Shown here: positions 46,106-59,061 of the stretch, in pieces | Numbering within the stretch: the stretch's first letter is position 1 | Layout: each line of letters starts with the position of its first letter | Assembly (NCBI GenBank): GCA_025716855.1 | Contig: JAIXMQ010000012.1 | Coordinates: 637,896-701,895, forward strand | Source of the DNA: Pilaira anomala | Taxonomy: Eukaryota > Mucoromycota > Mucoromycetes > Mucorales > Mucoraceae | Reading direction: 5' to 3' | Length of the DNA stretch: 64,000 nucleotides | The notes under the pieces: generated by a model | Database searches by the model: none | Told to the model about the DNA's origin: nothing | Seen by the model: the letters and a program-made list of their open reading frames with translations, nothing else | Position numbers and translations under genes: made by a program

Positions 46106-46887
46106 AACCCGTAACTGATGGAAGCTCAGATATATATATATTTTTTTTAGCATCTATTTCTTTTGAATACTGAGTATTGTCTTGCTCAAAGTACACTATA
46201 AATCATTTTGATTGAAGGAGTGTAAAAATATCTAAGAAGTGCACGTCCGTGATATACAACATTATAACCTTTGATCCCTCCTCCTCCCCCCCCCCCCTCC
46301 CCCTTTCTTCAATAACAGGTGAGTTTTTTTTTTCTAATAATTCCACGCTCTCTATAGAAAGACTTTCTGACATTTGTGTTTATTTTTTTAAAGTAATAAG
46401 GAGCATATTTATCTTAAAATGTTCTCTTTCTACTTACTGCTTATTCTTATTTGTGTAATAGGAAAACAAAAAAAAAAAAAGTTGGTTGAGAAAAATAAAT
46501 AGCCCTCTCATCTGATGATCAATAACGAGTGACCTTCTGATTATATAAACACAAATTCATAATAACTCCTTGATGAAAATAAACTTTTTTTTTTTTATGA
46601 AGTGTATAACCGTAACTGCTGGGGAGGGGGGGGGGGGGAGGGGTTTTCCGCGACCGTTCTTGACAAGAATATATGTAATATAACATCTGTTAATAGAAAA
46701 AAAAAAATCTTTCTCTTTCTATATACAGACCTGAGTGCTTTTTATAATTCTTATAATATAAAGTATGTACAGCAGTAAAGAACGCGCTTGAAGATTTCTA
46801 CATTATGCATGTATAGCAGGAAAAAAAAATATATATATATATCAGAAAAGAAAATGCCGTACAAAAATTCCGTAGTTAACTAATACG

Positions 46888-46928
<41 letters not shown>

Positions 46929-47115
46929 AAAATGATAGCACTTCCATTCATAGATAGATCCCATAACTCTGATGATCAAAACAAACAAAAGAGCAAAAAC
47001 TTGTTTAAAAAAAAAGTCGAATTGTGTCTCGATATAGATATATCATCGTATTCGTTAGAAAATATACCGTTATATAGCTTATTCACAAAATATATTTTTC
47101 AAACATTGTATTTTT

Positions 47116-47153
<38 letters not shown>

Positions 47154-47548
47154 TGGATCATAAAAAAAAAAAACTATGAAAAAAAAAAAAAGTATATTAA
47201 TATAACCCAAGTTTAAACTTAATGAGAGGTGGCGTCTTTCAGGAGCCTAAACAAACTACACTTTATAGAGCTAGTGGGGGTTTCTTTTTTAAGGATTCAA
47301 TGCTAACTAAGGGGGGAGTTGTGTAAACAAAGATAAAAAAAGAGGGACTATTTTTTTTTTTTACTCCGTGTTATGGCACACACACGAAACCAAGGAGTTG
47401 ATTAAAATAAAACTGGTTTTCGTTTTTTATGGTGGCAAAAGTTAATATATATGAAATCGACTTCCAATATGATCTCCCCCCGCCCCCCTTTTTTTCTTTT
47501 TTTGGGCGGTTTATATGTATAAGCAGAGGCATGTTTGGCTGTGGTTTT

Positions 47549-47594
<46 letters not shown>
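47549..47594. repeat. (GA)n microsatellite
   Basis: About 22 GA units in the intergenic region. Confidence 0.95.
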
Positions 47595-47596
<2 letters not shown>

Positions 47597-48419
47597 TATA
47601 ATATAGTTATTCTTGTTTAATTCTGAGGGTAAATAAAAAAAGGTAAGTATTCATTCAATTGACCGATTTATCTTTTAGCTAGAATATATATTACTATTTT
47701 AGTATAGATTTCATTAAGACGTTATAGTATTAAATACATTACTTTCGAGATGAGTACACAAATTGAACGCCATTTCTAAAGGAATGTTTTTTTTTTCATC
47801 GAAAAGTGCAAAATCTGTAAATACCAAGAACCATAAATGTATTGAATTAAAAGGCATCCATTATTACATACGCCGAATTAATAATACTATTATAACCAAG
47901 TATGTAGCAAAGTCGTCTATTAAGACGTGTTATTTGGAAACGCCTTAATTTCATCATGCGTTGCTCTCTATCATTCCGAGCGATCTTTATAGAAAATATT
48001 ACAAGTATAATGCTTATTGTAATATCAAGACATCTCTATGTTTTGTTTTTGTTTTTTTAAAAAAAAAATAATAATAATACGTCGAGATAATAGACCCGAG
48101 ATGATGAGATGTCAAATGTAACATTGCTTTTTTTTTTATCATTTTGTTACTGTTCCCCTTAAGAAGAGAGATAGTTTCGAGTACAACGTCAAGTCGTAAA
48201 AATCAACAAGGCCTGCATCGTACTTCTCAAGTCATGGTCTGTGCTCGTTTTATGTAAAAGCCATTTTACTTTTGCAGAATAAAACTCTTTTTCTAAGCGC
48301 TCTTTAATTTTTTTTTTTTTTAGCTAAAACATGCATTCACATGAGAGAGAGAGAGAGAGAGAACAGCTTATAATATTTCCAGAGACAGAGACAGAGACAG
48401 AGACAGGGAAAAAGAGATG

Positions 48420-48450
<31 letters not shown>

Positions 48451-48586
48451 TTGTATGGTGTCACCGCAATCCCATGCATACGATTTTTTTTATTATTAAA
48501 TAAATTGAAGGGATAAGGAAAAAAGAAATAGGAAAAAAAAAAGATTTCCTTTTTTTTTTTATATATATCTAGAATCTTTTTTTTTT

Positions 48587-49167
48587 TTAGTTACGAGCAG
48601 AAACCTTGATGTTATCGAAAGCATCACGTTCAGCAGTCTCAGCAGCGACTTCATCAATATAAGGTTGAAGATATCTGATATCCTATAAATAAAAAAAAAA
48701 AAAAATCCGAGAAAATATGTTAAACAACATGCTTAACCCTTTTTTTTTTTTCCACACTTTTTTTTTTTTCCACACTTTTTTTTATGTCATTGAAATATAT
48801 ATATTTTACCTCAGAGGGAGTAACCCATTGGTTCTTGGGTAAAAGTTGATGACTCAAAGAACATTGTTGAGCGACACGAATACGGTAAGCACGGTCATAG
48901 ATAGCACGGGGATCAGCAATCTCAAGACGACGAAGAGCTTCTTGAACCAATTCACTTTCTTCAGCAACTAAATCATCATAACGAAGACCTAAATGATTGT
49001 TTTTGTTTTTTTTTTATTAATGTCGTTTCATGAATTATTATTTTTTTTTTTTTTTTACCAATTTGTCTGTAACCAGCAGCACCAGCATATGCCTTGGAAA
49101 CAGGCTTCAAGAAGCTAGTAAGAAGCTTAGAGTTTTGAACAAGAGACTTGAGAGATAAAGAAGACAT
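48587..49167 (-). CDS. QCR7: Cytochrome bc1 complex subunit 7
   Basis: Small matrix-facing subunit of mitochondrial complex III (UQCRB/Qcr7 family). Three exons (49167-49059, 48988-48810, 48682-48587) give 127 aa, the same length as the yeast protein. Seen directly: YRQIGLRYDDLVAEE, EALRRLEIADPRAIYDRAYR, RVAQQCSLSHQLLPKNQWV, and DIRYLQPYIDEVAAE near the C-terminus. As in other fungi there is no classical cleaved presequence. Exon 1 is followed by an intron with a long poly-T stretch before its acceptor. Identification is secure. Confidence 0.96.
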
Positions 49168-49337
49168 TTTTTTTTTTTAATATATATATTCCAACTTTTT
49201 TTTTTTATTTTTTTCGTAATAAGAAAAAAAAAAAATCAAGGGTTTTTTTTTATTTAAAAGAGTGGGGAGAAAGAGAGGGTTAAAAAAATAAAATTTGCAA
49301 TACTCACATCCCCCCCATCCCCTTTTCAACTGCTCCC

Positions 49338-49369
<32 letters not shown>

Positions 49370-49482
49370 TATATATGAAAAATCAGAGAGAGAAAAAAAA
49401 AATATGATAAACCCCGCCCTTTTAGAAGCGCCGGGGATTTGTGTTATTATAAAAGAAAAGAGAAACAGAAAAAGTGACATCA

Positions 49483-51454
49483 TCATTTATTGACATATTG
49501 TCTCATACGATCTAATTCTTTATGAACATCTTTTCTACTAATCGTTGCTCTTCGAGCCGTCGTTCCTGCCGATGCTGGAGAAGCACTAGTAGGTGTAGTT
49601 AATTCTTCTCGACTGGTAGGTGAAGTACCAGAAGATGCCTTCTTTGATAATAAGGATAAAAAGAAATTATTTAATACTTCATGTGAGGGTCCTGCTCCTG
49701 TTGCACCTGCTGCTCCTGTTCCTGATCCTGATGCTACTCCAGATGCTGTTGTGGATGTATTATTACCTACTACGACTCCATTGGATCCTCCTGCATTATT
49801 TACATTCGTATCAATTGCAGGTAGTGTCACATTAGATGATGTGGTTAAACTTGAACTTGTTGATAACTTTTGTAACGTATCACTTGCAGCATCCTTTGTT
49901 TTTAATAAATATGAGCACACACACACACATGTACTTTTTTTTGTGTATTTTTTTTTTTTTTTTTTTATGTACCTTTCGACGATCGTCATTACGTCCCATA
50001 TCTAAAACAGATACACCTAAAGGTCCGACCACACTCGGTCTTGTAGTTGTTGATTGTGCTCCAGTTCCTTTTCTATTTGGCATTTCAGATACATGTTGTA
50101 AAGTTTCAAAATGTCTTTCCAAAAATGCTTGTTCATCCTCACAAGTGACAGGTGGGGAAATATTGTTCAACGGCTAAATAAAGATTTTAGTCAAACTAAA
50201 ATTGAGAGAGATCGATACTTTTTTTTTTAATATATATATATATACCTGTTCGCTGACGTTGGGATTACTAATGATTTCTTCATAGTTACCTCGAGCCCCA
50301 TGACTACCAGGTTGTTGTCGATCAGTCACAGCATCCATATCCGATTCCCAACCTTGATGTACTGACTCACAATCAAAGCCATCACGCAAAACACGTAATT
50401 TTCCCCAAGAGTCCCAACCTGCAGGTACAAGTACTGCATCGCGTTCAACGACTTGTGCTTTTAATTGAAATGGATAAGATTTAGTGCTTGTTGTTAATAA
50501 TCGATGAAGAATATACTGTCGTAAATTATGAAAGGTATAAGGTTGTAATGTAGATGTATAAAACAAAGCGGCACCGACTGATAAAATAGAATTTTTATAA
50601 GAAAAAAAAAAAAAAGAGTGCGTCTTAGTATAGAATAAAAAACAAAAAAAAAAAAAAATTATCTGTCTCGTTCTTACATTTCATGCAAATACAACGTAAT
50701 GTCTGTTGAATAAAATCAAATTGTTCGTCTTTATAATCCAATGTTTGTTCTAAGGTATTTTGAGCATCACTCTATTATATTATTTATATAAATTATTTGT
50801 ATTACCATAATTTAATTATTTTGTATTCTTTTTTTTTTTTTATTATTATTACCTTGCAACAAACGACGACAATGGAAATACCTAAATTATTCGTTAAACT
50901 ACCTTGAGTTAATGGCAAAGTCACTTGATCAGCTGCAGTTGTAGTTGTAACTAAAGGGACAACGGGTGTAGGTGGAACGACAGTTGAACTTGTTGAAGTA
51001 GATGCGGCCATATTAAAAGTATTTACAGGTACGGGTTCAGTGTAAGTTTGTAAATAATGCTCGACTAAATTATAAATCAAATTAAAACATGGATTTTAAT
51101 AATATAACTTTTTTTTTTTTTTTTTTTTTCTACCCTTTTCACGTAATTCATCTACTACAGCTTTTCCTCTACTCCAAGATTCTCCAGCACTTCCTTCTTT
51201 ACAGATTTCATCAATTCGATGTTGTAATACATTAATCCATCTTTGAAAAGTTTCTAAAAATTCCCAAGGACGCGTCCAATCCAATACGATTAAAACAACT
51301 GAATCAGCTAATGTGTCGGTACTCAATGCAAATTTAAGTAAAGGCATATATTCTATAGCAGATAATCCTAATTGATATACTCCTAAACGAGCCACGGCTA
51401 AAAAAATAAAAAAATAAAAAGAGATGAGCCCTTAATGGCTTACATGATATAATA

Positions 51455-51502
<48 letters not shown>

Positions 51503-51912
51503 TTCTCTCTCTCTTACCTTCGTTCTCTTCATCTTGTACATCAATAAAACTATAACCTAAAGCTAAAGTATTGGTAGCATCATCATCGAGATGATCTAGA
51601 GGAATATTATTTGAATAATTATTATTGATGCCAAAGTTATTAGTTGATTCTTCATTTTCATTTTGAATTATTTGTGGTCCAGGATCGTTTTTCAAGTAAT
51701 GAATAAGTGTTGATTTACCACTATTGGGATCACCTTTTTTTTTTTTTATGTAATTTTATTTATTAAAGAAGGAAATAAAAAAAAAAAAAGATATTACATA
51801 ACTATTTACCTAATACAAGTAACTTTTTTGTAGGTACCATTTTAGATGAAGCTACACCTGTCAAGATGGTTGACCATATTTCAACATTTTCTACTGTTTG
51901 TGTTGAAGTCAT
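49483..51912 (-). CDS. Cytoplasmic dynein light intermediate chain
   Basis: DLIC links the dynein heavy chain to cargo adaptors in minus-end microtubule transport. About eight exons on the minus strand from the ATG at 51912 (MTSTQTVENVEIWSTILTGV). A Ras-like fold carries the P-loop VLGDPNSGKSTLIHYL (split by an intron near 51730), DATNTLALGYSFIDVQDEE, VLIVLDWTRPWEFLETFQRW (DWTxPW is a family hallmark), LGISIVVVCCKSD, FDFIQQTLR, and VLVPAGWDSWGKLRVLRDGF. The disordered C-terminal part contains a short helix, NNFFLSLLSKKA (about 49660), corresponding to the effector-binding helix used by activating adaptors. It then ends in DVHKELDRMRQYVNK. An upstream intron contains a (CT)n microsatellite (51459-51514). 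Confidence 0.93.
51459..51514. repeat. (CT)n microsatellite inside a DLIC intron
   Basis: CT-rich tract of about 56 bp directly following the exon end near 51515 on the minus strand; on the transcript it is a GA-rich run within the intron. Confidence 0.9.
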
Positions 51913-51962
51913 TATAATAAAAAGCTTATATGTTTAAAAAGAAAAAAGAAAAAGAGAGAGGG

Positions 51963-51996
<34 letters not shown>

Positions 51997-52053
51997 ATCT
52001 GAATTAAATTTTATTGGCTTACAAGTCAATTCAGGGCAGAACCGCCAAAAATA

Positions 52054-52086
<33 letters not shown>

Positions 52087-52874
52087 ACTTTATAGAAAAG
52101 GCATAAATATAACAAGTTACAAAAAAAAAAAAAAAAAAAAAAGAGAGAGAGAGAGGTGATGATGGTATAACCGGACTACCGGCCCTGAAAAGCTTTTCTA
52201 ACAAAGAGATGTGTGTGTGTGTGTGTGTGTGTGCGTTATGGACATATGATGAAATAGGAATTCAGAATACAGCTATATAGTAAAAAAAAAAAAAAGTAAG
52301 GAGTAAAAGCTAAATGATATATAGTGTAATGGGATCGGCAATACCGGGTACATCCATTATAAACAAGACTGAAAGTAAATCAGGTGAATTTTATTATTAT
52401 TTGTTGTTCCGTAGCATAACAAGATTGTTTATATAGACCTTTCAAGGGGATAGATACATAATTATTACAAGAAGTTGGATTCTTTTGAACGTATATATTA
52501 ATTTTTATTTGTTTATAAGGGGGTGTATATATATATATATATATCTTGCTGTTGCGCCAAAAAGGTAAAATGCAGGTTTTTTTTTTTTAAAGAGAGAGAG
52601 AGAAAGAAAGAGAAAGAGAGAGAGAGAAAGAGAGAATATATAAACAATCAAATTGAACATTTAGGTTAGTAATCTATTAACTCCTTGTTTTAAACCAATC
52701 ATTCGTAAACAGCCACTGTAAAACCTTTTTGTCATGGAAACCATAAAAAGCTACTTTTTTTTGTTTTGTTTCCTTTTTTTTTTTTTTTTTTTTTTTCCTT
52801 CTCTTTCTATCTTTTTATTCTTTTTTTTTTCTTTTTTTAAAAAATATAATAATAATTATACATTATTATTCATT
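51913..52874. other. Divergent promoter region of DLIC and APSES factor
   Basis: Contains a poly-A tract (51966-51994), (CA)n at 52057-52084, a further A/GA tract (52121-52156), (GT)n at 52209-52234, GA-rich tracts (52590-52635) and the poly-T leader before the APSES start (52768-52840). The ATG at 52734 is in frame with the APSES gene but would encode only a poly-Phe/Ser leader, so it is not taken as the start. Confidence 0.6.
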
Positions 52875-53209
52875 ATGGATGGTCTTTATCAAAGCCCACC
52901 TTATTTACCTGCTCAACAACAACAACAACAACAACAACAAATGTATAGACCAAGCTATCATGTAGAACATAATCATAACCATCATCAACATCAACACGAT
53001 ATGGATCCTTGGTCACCTACTCCACCTAATCATCATCATCATCAACATCCACATCATTATAGTAATAACACTAATAACAGTATGATGCCACGTCCAAAGA
53101 TTACAACTAACGTTTGGGAAGATGAAGGAACTGTTTGTTTTCAAGTCGATGCCAAAGGAATTTGTGTAGCACGTAGACAAGGTATGTTTATATATATATA
53201 TATATACAG

Positions 53210-53244
<35 letters not shown>

Positions 53245-54588
53245 ATTTATTATTATTTATTTATACCAAAATATTTATTTTTAGATAATGATATGATCAA
53301 CGGTACTAAGCTTTTAAATGTTGTGGGTATGTCACGAGGTAAACGCGATGGTATCTTGAAGAACGAAAAAGGTCGCGTCGTTGTCAAAGTAGGTGCTATG
53401 CATTTAAAAGGTGTTTGGTAAAGTATGATTGTGTTGTATCACAATTTTTTTTTTCCTTCTAATTGTTTGTATATATATAGGATTCCGTTTAATAGAGCAT
53501 CAGAATTGGCTGAAAAATTCAAGATTTTGGATGTGCTTTTCCCTTTATTTGTAGATGAACCGTCTATTTACTTGTGTAGCTCAATGAGTGCTACACATAA
53601 TAACAATGAAGTGATACCTTCTCCTCCTGCCACAAACAAGTGTAACCTGTCTTCTCCATTACCTGGATTTCGTTCAACTCCTGTCAATGACGAATATTCA
53701 AATACGACGACGACTTCAAATTGGGAATCAAGACCTTATTCAAATCATTATGATCACGGTAAAAAAAAAATTTTTTTTTTTTATTTATTTATTTATTTAT
53801 TTGTTTATTGTTTTGGTTGAATGACTAATAATAATTTCCTTTTCCTAGTGTTGAACCGAAATCATCATCAACAACATCATCATCATCACCATCAAGAAAG
53901 CAATCCTATTCCTACTGGTAGATCAACATATCACCCTTCTTCTACTCATCATCATCACCATCATCATAGTAGTACGGCTGCTGCTACTGCTGCTGCTACT
54001 ACTACATCACCAAACCATACCACTACTAATACTAATAATACAACAACAGCTACAACACCTACCAATGAAGAAAATAACATGTACATGTTGAATAACGATT
54101 ATTATAATCAACGTCAATTCAATCATAACAATAATAATAATCGAGGTAGTTTCAGCAGTGTATCTAGCCATCACTCCTATCTCTATCCATCATTACATCA
54201 TGAAGATGAAAGTAAAAACTCATCTGTCACTACACCTACATCATTTATAGATAACAATATGTATAATCAAGGTTATAATAACACCCGATCTGTTTATACA
54301 GCTTCATCACCTTATATCAAATCATCCCCTTATACCAATACAACTATTCCAATCGATCATCATCATCATCAACAACCAAAGAATACAACAGGTTCTGCTA
54401 CGCCTTCTTCTTGGTTATCTCCCGAAACTCCAACGGCTGTCTTATTTCAACACAAAGATGGTTGTAAGAAAAGAAAGGCTTCTTGTGACTCGCTTGTGGA
54501 TGACTCTACTCATAGTAAAACAACAAAACTTTCACCTTCCATTCGTGTTACAAGAAAACTTCGAATTGATCATTCACAAGAAAAATAA
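52875..54588 (+). CDS. APSES-domain transcription factor (StuA/Efg1/Sok2 type)
   Basis: APSES (KilA-N-like bHLH) factors control hyphal development and sporulation through the cAMP/PKA pathway. Exons 52875-53181, 53285-53417, 53481-53758 and 53849-54588 splice to 485 aa. A Gln/His-rich N-terminus (poly[11 protein letters not shown]) precedes the domain: [87 protein letters not shown]. The residues around SRGKRDGIL and HLKGVWIPF are diagnostic for StuA-type members. The rest is His/Asn/Thr-rich and disordered, with a basic cluster [11 protein letters not shown] and RVTRKLR near the C-terminus, a probable nuclear-localisation signal. Exons 1-3 cover the DNA-binding domain. Confidence 0.93.
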
Positions 54589-54644
54589 ATACCCTTTCTC
54601 TTTTTCTCTTTTTTTTTTCTTTCTTTCTTTCTATTACTATAAGC

Positions 54645-54682
<38 letters not shown>

Positions 54683-55283
54683 CGTTACTACAAACAAAAA
54701 ATTAAACTCCAGGATTATAATATAACGTAATTGGTTGCTAAGCAATCCCCTCTTCTCTCTCTCTCGGAAACTATCGCTTTTGGTAAAGTTGATATAAATA
54801 TAACGCCTTTCTTGCGTTTAATATTATTTATATTTTTACATAATATCTTTTTTAGATAATATTTTTTTTTTTTTTTATAAATAGATCAACTATTATCCAA
54901 ACGTTTCATTTGTTTGTTAACAAAAAAAGTAAATTATTATCTTGTTAGTTTATTGTGAGGACATGAAAAAAAAAAAAAAAGTAGTACTCTCTTTTTAGTT
55001 TAAAACACTTTTTATTTTTGGAATGAACCGTTTATAATTTTGACCAAGTGTGAATTGTGCTGCAACAGGCAGAGGAAAAGGTTTATTTTTTCAAGTTGCG
55101 CTGCCGATCATCATATAATATAAAAAAGTGATTCTAATAAAAAAAAAAGAGAAGAGTAAAGTAAGAACAGTCACCCGAAAGTAACAAGTGGTTTAAAAAA
55201 ATAAGAAAATAATAGGTTGTGTGGCGCATGGCTTGGCATGGTTACAAAAAAATCTCGTTCGTATCACATTTGAAGAATTCAGT

Positions 55284-55318
<35 letters not shown>

Positions 55319-55332
55319 CCTCTTTCTCTTTT

Positions 55333-55365
<33 letters not shown>
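55284..55365. repeat. Poly-T leader upstream of the C2H2 gene
   Basis: Two T tracts of about 33 and 26 bases separated by a short C/T stretch, ending about 60 bp before the ATG. A similar T/C-rich leader precedes the APSES gene (52768-52840). Confidence 0.85.
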
Positions 55366-55370
<5 letters not shown>

Positions 55371-55423
55371 TCTTTTCTTTACATATTCCCACTTTTTTTT
55401 AAATAAATAAATAAAAATAAAAA

Positions 55424-56993
55424 ATGAAAGCAGAAAAAACTAAATCTACTTCACCAACATTATCATCTATTTTAAATAATAATAATAAATCAACACAAGT
55501 AGATATACCAATGAAAGAATATTTACCAACACCAGTTACACCTGCTTCGGATTTTTCTCAATTTCATAATAAAAAAGATACCAGCGCCTATAGTACATTT
55601 TCGGTGATAAAGCCGCCACCACCACCACCAGCACCACCATCCACAAACAACAACCTAATCACTACTACAACTACTACATCTCCAACCACACCTTCTTCTT
55701 CACGAAATTCAACAAATGATGTCAAACCATATCCATGTCCTGAATGTCATCAAACATTTAGTAGACCACACAACTTAAAATCTCACCTTACAACTCATTC
55801 TTCTGAAAGACCATTTCAGGTAAAACTATTATTAGAATTTTTTTTTTTTTTTCTGTATAAATTAGTGGTGTGGTGTAGTTTTTTGAGTAGTACAAGTAAT
55901 ATTTATTTCCTATTTTCCACACCTTTTTTTTTTTTTTTTTAGTGTGATGTGTGTAATCATCATTTTAGAAGACATCATGACTTGAAGCGCCACCAAAAAT
56001 TACATACGGGAGAACGTCCATATGTTTGTAAAGACTGTTATCGTTCATTTGCCAGACTCGATGCATTAAATCGTCATCGTCGTGCGGAGGGTGGCACAGC
56101 ATGCAGCGCTGTACATCAACAAGTGAAACAAGAATTAGAAGTAAAACAAAACTTAAATAGCCTCACAAACGCCACCTATCGTACATCTTCTTCAAAGATA
56201 AGCACTAGTGGCGTTCATACTAACACAACAACAGCAACCATAGCAACCAATAATAATACTATTACTAATTCATCATTAACATCAACACCACCATCATCAT
56301 CCTCATCACCACCACCACCACCACCACTACCATTATCAACAACAAGTTCTCCTCAACGTCCTGTAATCCCTCAATTACATATTCCTCATCCTGCTTCTCA
56401 CTTGTATCCTAAAGATTCTATACCAACAACAACCGCACAATCACCGCCACTTAATAAAGGGGGACAATTATTACCTTCACCTAGTGCACTTTCATCCTTA
56501 CCTATTGCTAATAACAATAACTTGACCCCGATCTATCCACCCACTAATAAAAGTTTACCCAATACACCTTCTTCACCACCTACTAAACAACATTCTAAAC
56601 TCTATCATCCTTATCAACCTTGGTCACCTTATAATAGACATAGTCATAATAATAATAATAACAATAATACGAACTCTGAAAGACCTACGTTACCACCACT
56701 TTCTGCTTCACCACCTGCACTTCCAAATTATAATAGTCCACCTAAATCAAATTTAGATCGTTTGGTTCAAGAAAATGATGAATTGAAACGTGATATTAAC
56801 CAAATTAGAGCCATGGCACAAAAAGAAGCAGCTTCTTTAAAATCGCGCGTTCATGATTTAGAAGTCGAGGTAAAGAAAAGCTTATATTTATTTAATTTAT
56901 TTATTTACTTATTTTACGTTTTTTTTTTTTTTTATGTAGAATAAAGTATTAAGATCTCTTATTCATAACCCTAAAAATGATTTCAAGCTGTAA
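55424..56993 (+). CDS. C2H2 zinc-finger transcription factor, Crz1-like
   Basis: Exons 55424-55819, 55943-56869 and 56940-56993 give 458 aa. Three C2H2 fingers: CPECHQTFSRPHNLKSHLTT, CDVCNHHFRRHHDLKRHQKL, and CKDCYRSFARLDALNRHRRA with its distal Cys in GGTAC. The intron falls exactly between fingers 1 and 2 (after ERPFQ). The RPxNLKSH / HDLKRH / F.R.DAL.RH order is that of the Crz1/calcineurin-responsive group, but no clear PxIxIT docking site was seen, so the subgroup is tentative. A Pro-rich, Ser/Thr/Asn-rich middle follows, then a C-terminal coiled coil (LDRLVQENDELKRDINQIRA) finishing in the short last exon (NKVLRSLIHNPKNDFKL). The gene lies head-to-tail, 835 bp downstream of the APSES factor. 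Confidence 0.88.
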
Positions 56994-57587
56994 AAGTTCC
57001 TTTTTCTTTCAATTACTACTACGTTATTATAAAAATGTGGCGGAGCATGTAAAAAAAAATAGAATCCTTCCTTAGTTTCTTGGGCGTAAAAATAAAATAA
57101 AATAAAAATAAGCCTCTTTTTTTAATCAAAATGTTTACCCCCTCCTTTTCTTCTTCTCACCAGCCAGTCACAGGGAGCACAAAAGCTAAAATACATTATA
57201 TTGAATGCGAAAAGAAGGGAAGAAATAAAAACTTGTTTGCTTTTTAAAAAAAGGTCCACTGTATAATATATTATTATATATTCGCGTTTTTTATTTACTC
57301 CGCCTTCCCGCCTCTTTTTCTTTAAACCTCTCCCTCATTTTTATTTAGTTTTTTGTTGTTGGGTGGCTCATGAACGAACGAAAATCACATGCGCCATCTA
57401 AAAATATACCCTCTCTCTTTTTAGCTTGGCAAATTTATTATATTAACTGTAAAATTACTATATAAAGTCTCTAAACATGAGACTTTTATAAAAAAAAAAA
57501 TGTGGCGATTAGTATATCGTCATCATCTAGATTAAAAAAAAAAGCTTTATTTTTTCTTTAAACTAATGTCATGAAAATTCATAGATC

Positions 57588-57669
<82 letters not shown>

Positions 57670-58209
57670 CAAAGTGGCATTAGCCCTCTCGTCACTTGTT
57701 GCATATAAACAAAAACAGGGTTCATACAGGATTGTTTATATTCATGTCAAAACTCCATACAGCTCGCACTTCGTTGTTTGATTTAGTTGAAGTACCTATA
57801 CTTACAAGAAAAATAGTTTTGATGGTGCTATGTATACATTATCTATGAATCTCGTACTGATTAAATCTGCTTAGCTATTGATTTCTACCGAAAAGCATTT
57901 TGTTATTTTACTACTGCTGCTCTAGTTAAACTATTTCACCAGAAAATACATCTTTTTTTTTTTTTTTTTTTTTTACTGACCCAAGTATTAAATATATGCC
58001 AAAAATAGGTTATTTATTACAAATTTTTTTTTGCTTCACTTACCCACCTGTATTTTTTTGCATGAAAAAAGCTTAAAACACCTGAATCAAGCCACCGTGA
58101 CAGTGAATCATCCCACATAAATCCCATTCCATTTTTTTATATTTTTTTTTTCTTTTTTTTTTTTTTTTGAAGTCCCTCCCCTCTCTTAACTCTCTCTATT
58201 AAAAATATA
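56994..58209. other. Intergenic between C2H2 factor and RRP5
   Basis: 1.2 kb containing the (TG)39 tract at 57591-57668 and T-rich runs near 57955 and 58137-58168. No gene seen. Confidence 0.65.
57591..57668. repeat. (TG)n microsatellite, about 39 units
   Basis: An uninterrupted alternating purine-pyrimidine run of about 78 bp, about 540 bp before the RRP5 start codon. Such tracts can adopt Z-DNA. Confidence 0.97.
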
Positions 58210-59030
58210 ATGGGAAAGAGAAAGACCAGTAACGAAAACGATGCTACAGCTGTTAGTATTGCAGCACCTACCGAAGAAAATTTCCCTCGTGGTGGAGCCA
58301 GTGCTTTAACTCCTTTAGAACATCGAGAGATCTCGAACAAGGTCGCTAAAGATCTTTTTGCTTCAGTAAGGATCTTAAGAAAGAAAAAAAAAAAAAAAAA
58401 ACTTGAATGGAATCACTCATAATTTTCTTTTTTTTTTTTTTGTAGAGCAAAACTGAAGATGATACACCTGAAGTTGAAGGTGCTGAACCTATCAAGAAGA
58501 AGAGAAAGCCTTCTAAAAAGAAGACAGCTGTCAAGACAGTTGAGGCACCCAAGAAATCTGATAACGTTTATATCGAACAATTAAACTTCAAGGTAAATTA
58601 TATTAAAAAAATGAGGTGGGGAAAGATAATTCTGGATATTGATTTCTTTTTTTTTTTATTTTAAATAGAAACTTACTGTTGGTACATCCTTTTTGGGTTG
58701 TATTTCTCATATCAACGAACTCGATTTATTCGTTTCATTACCTCATCAATTAGTTGGTGTAGTTGCTATTACAGAAATTTCAGATGCTCTTACTGCTATT
58801 GTTGAAAAGGTAGCGAATGAGGATGAAGATGAGGATATGGAAGAAGGTACCGAGACCAGCTTACCTAACTTGGCCGAATTATTCTATATTGGTCAATGGG
58901 TACGTTGTAAGGTATCTGCCATTCAAGGTGGTGATAACAACAATCAAAAGAAGGTAGTCGAATTAAGTTTGAAACCTAATGTTGTAAATGAAGATATTGC
59001 CAAGGTGGATGTTACTCCTGGTGTGGTAAG

Positions 59031-59061
<31 letters not shown>

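Larger units (their letters stand above)
43498..48586. other. Long intergenic region with gene relics
   Basis: About 5 kb between bioB and the QCR7 stop. It contains two pseudogenes (44557-45060 and 45362-46105), a repeat-family end fragment (45165-45255), CT/GA microsatellites, poly-A tracts and an (ACAGAG)n run near 48384-48403. Open frames at 46249, 46932 and 47763 look non-coding. No intact gene seen. Confidence 0.6.

Noticed and set aside
52734..52874. In-frame upstream ATG extending the APSES protein by 47 codons
   Set aside because: The extension is poly-Phe/Ser translated from the T-rich leader; the ATG at 52875 is followed by normal coding sequence.
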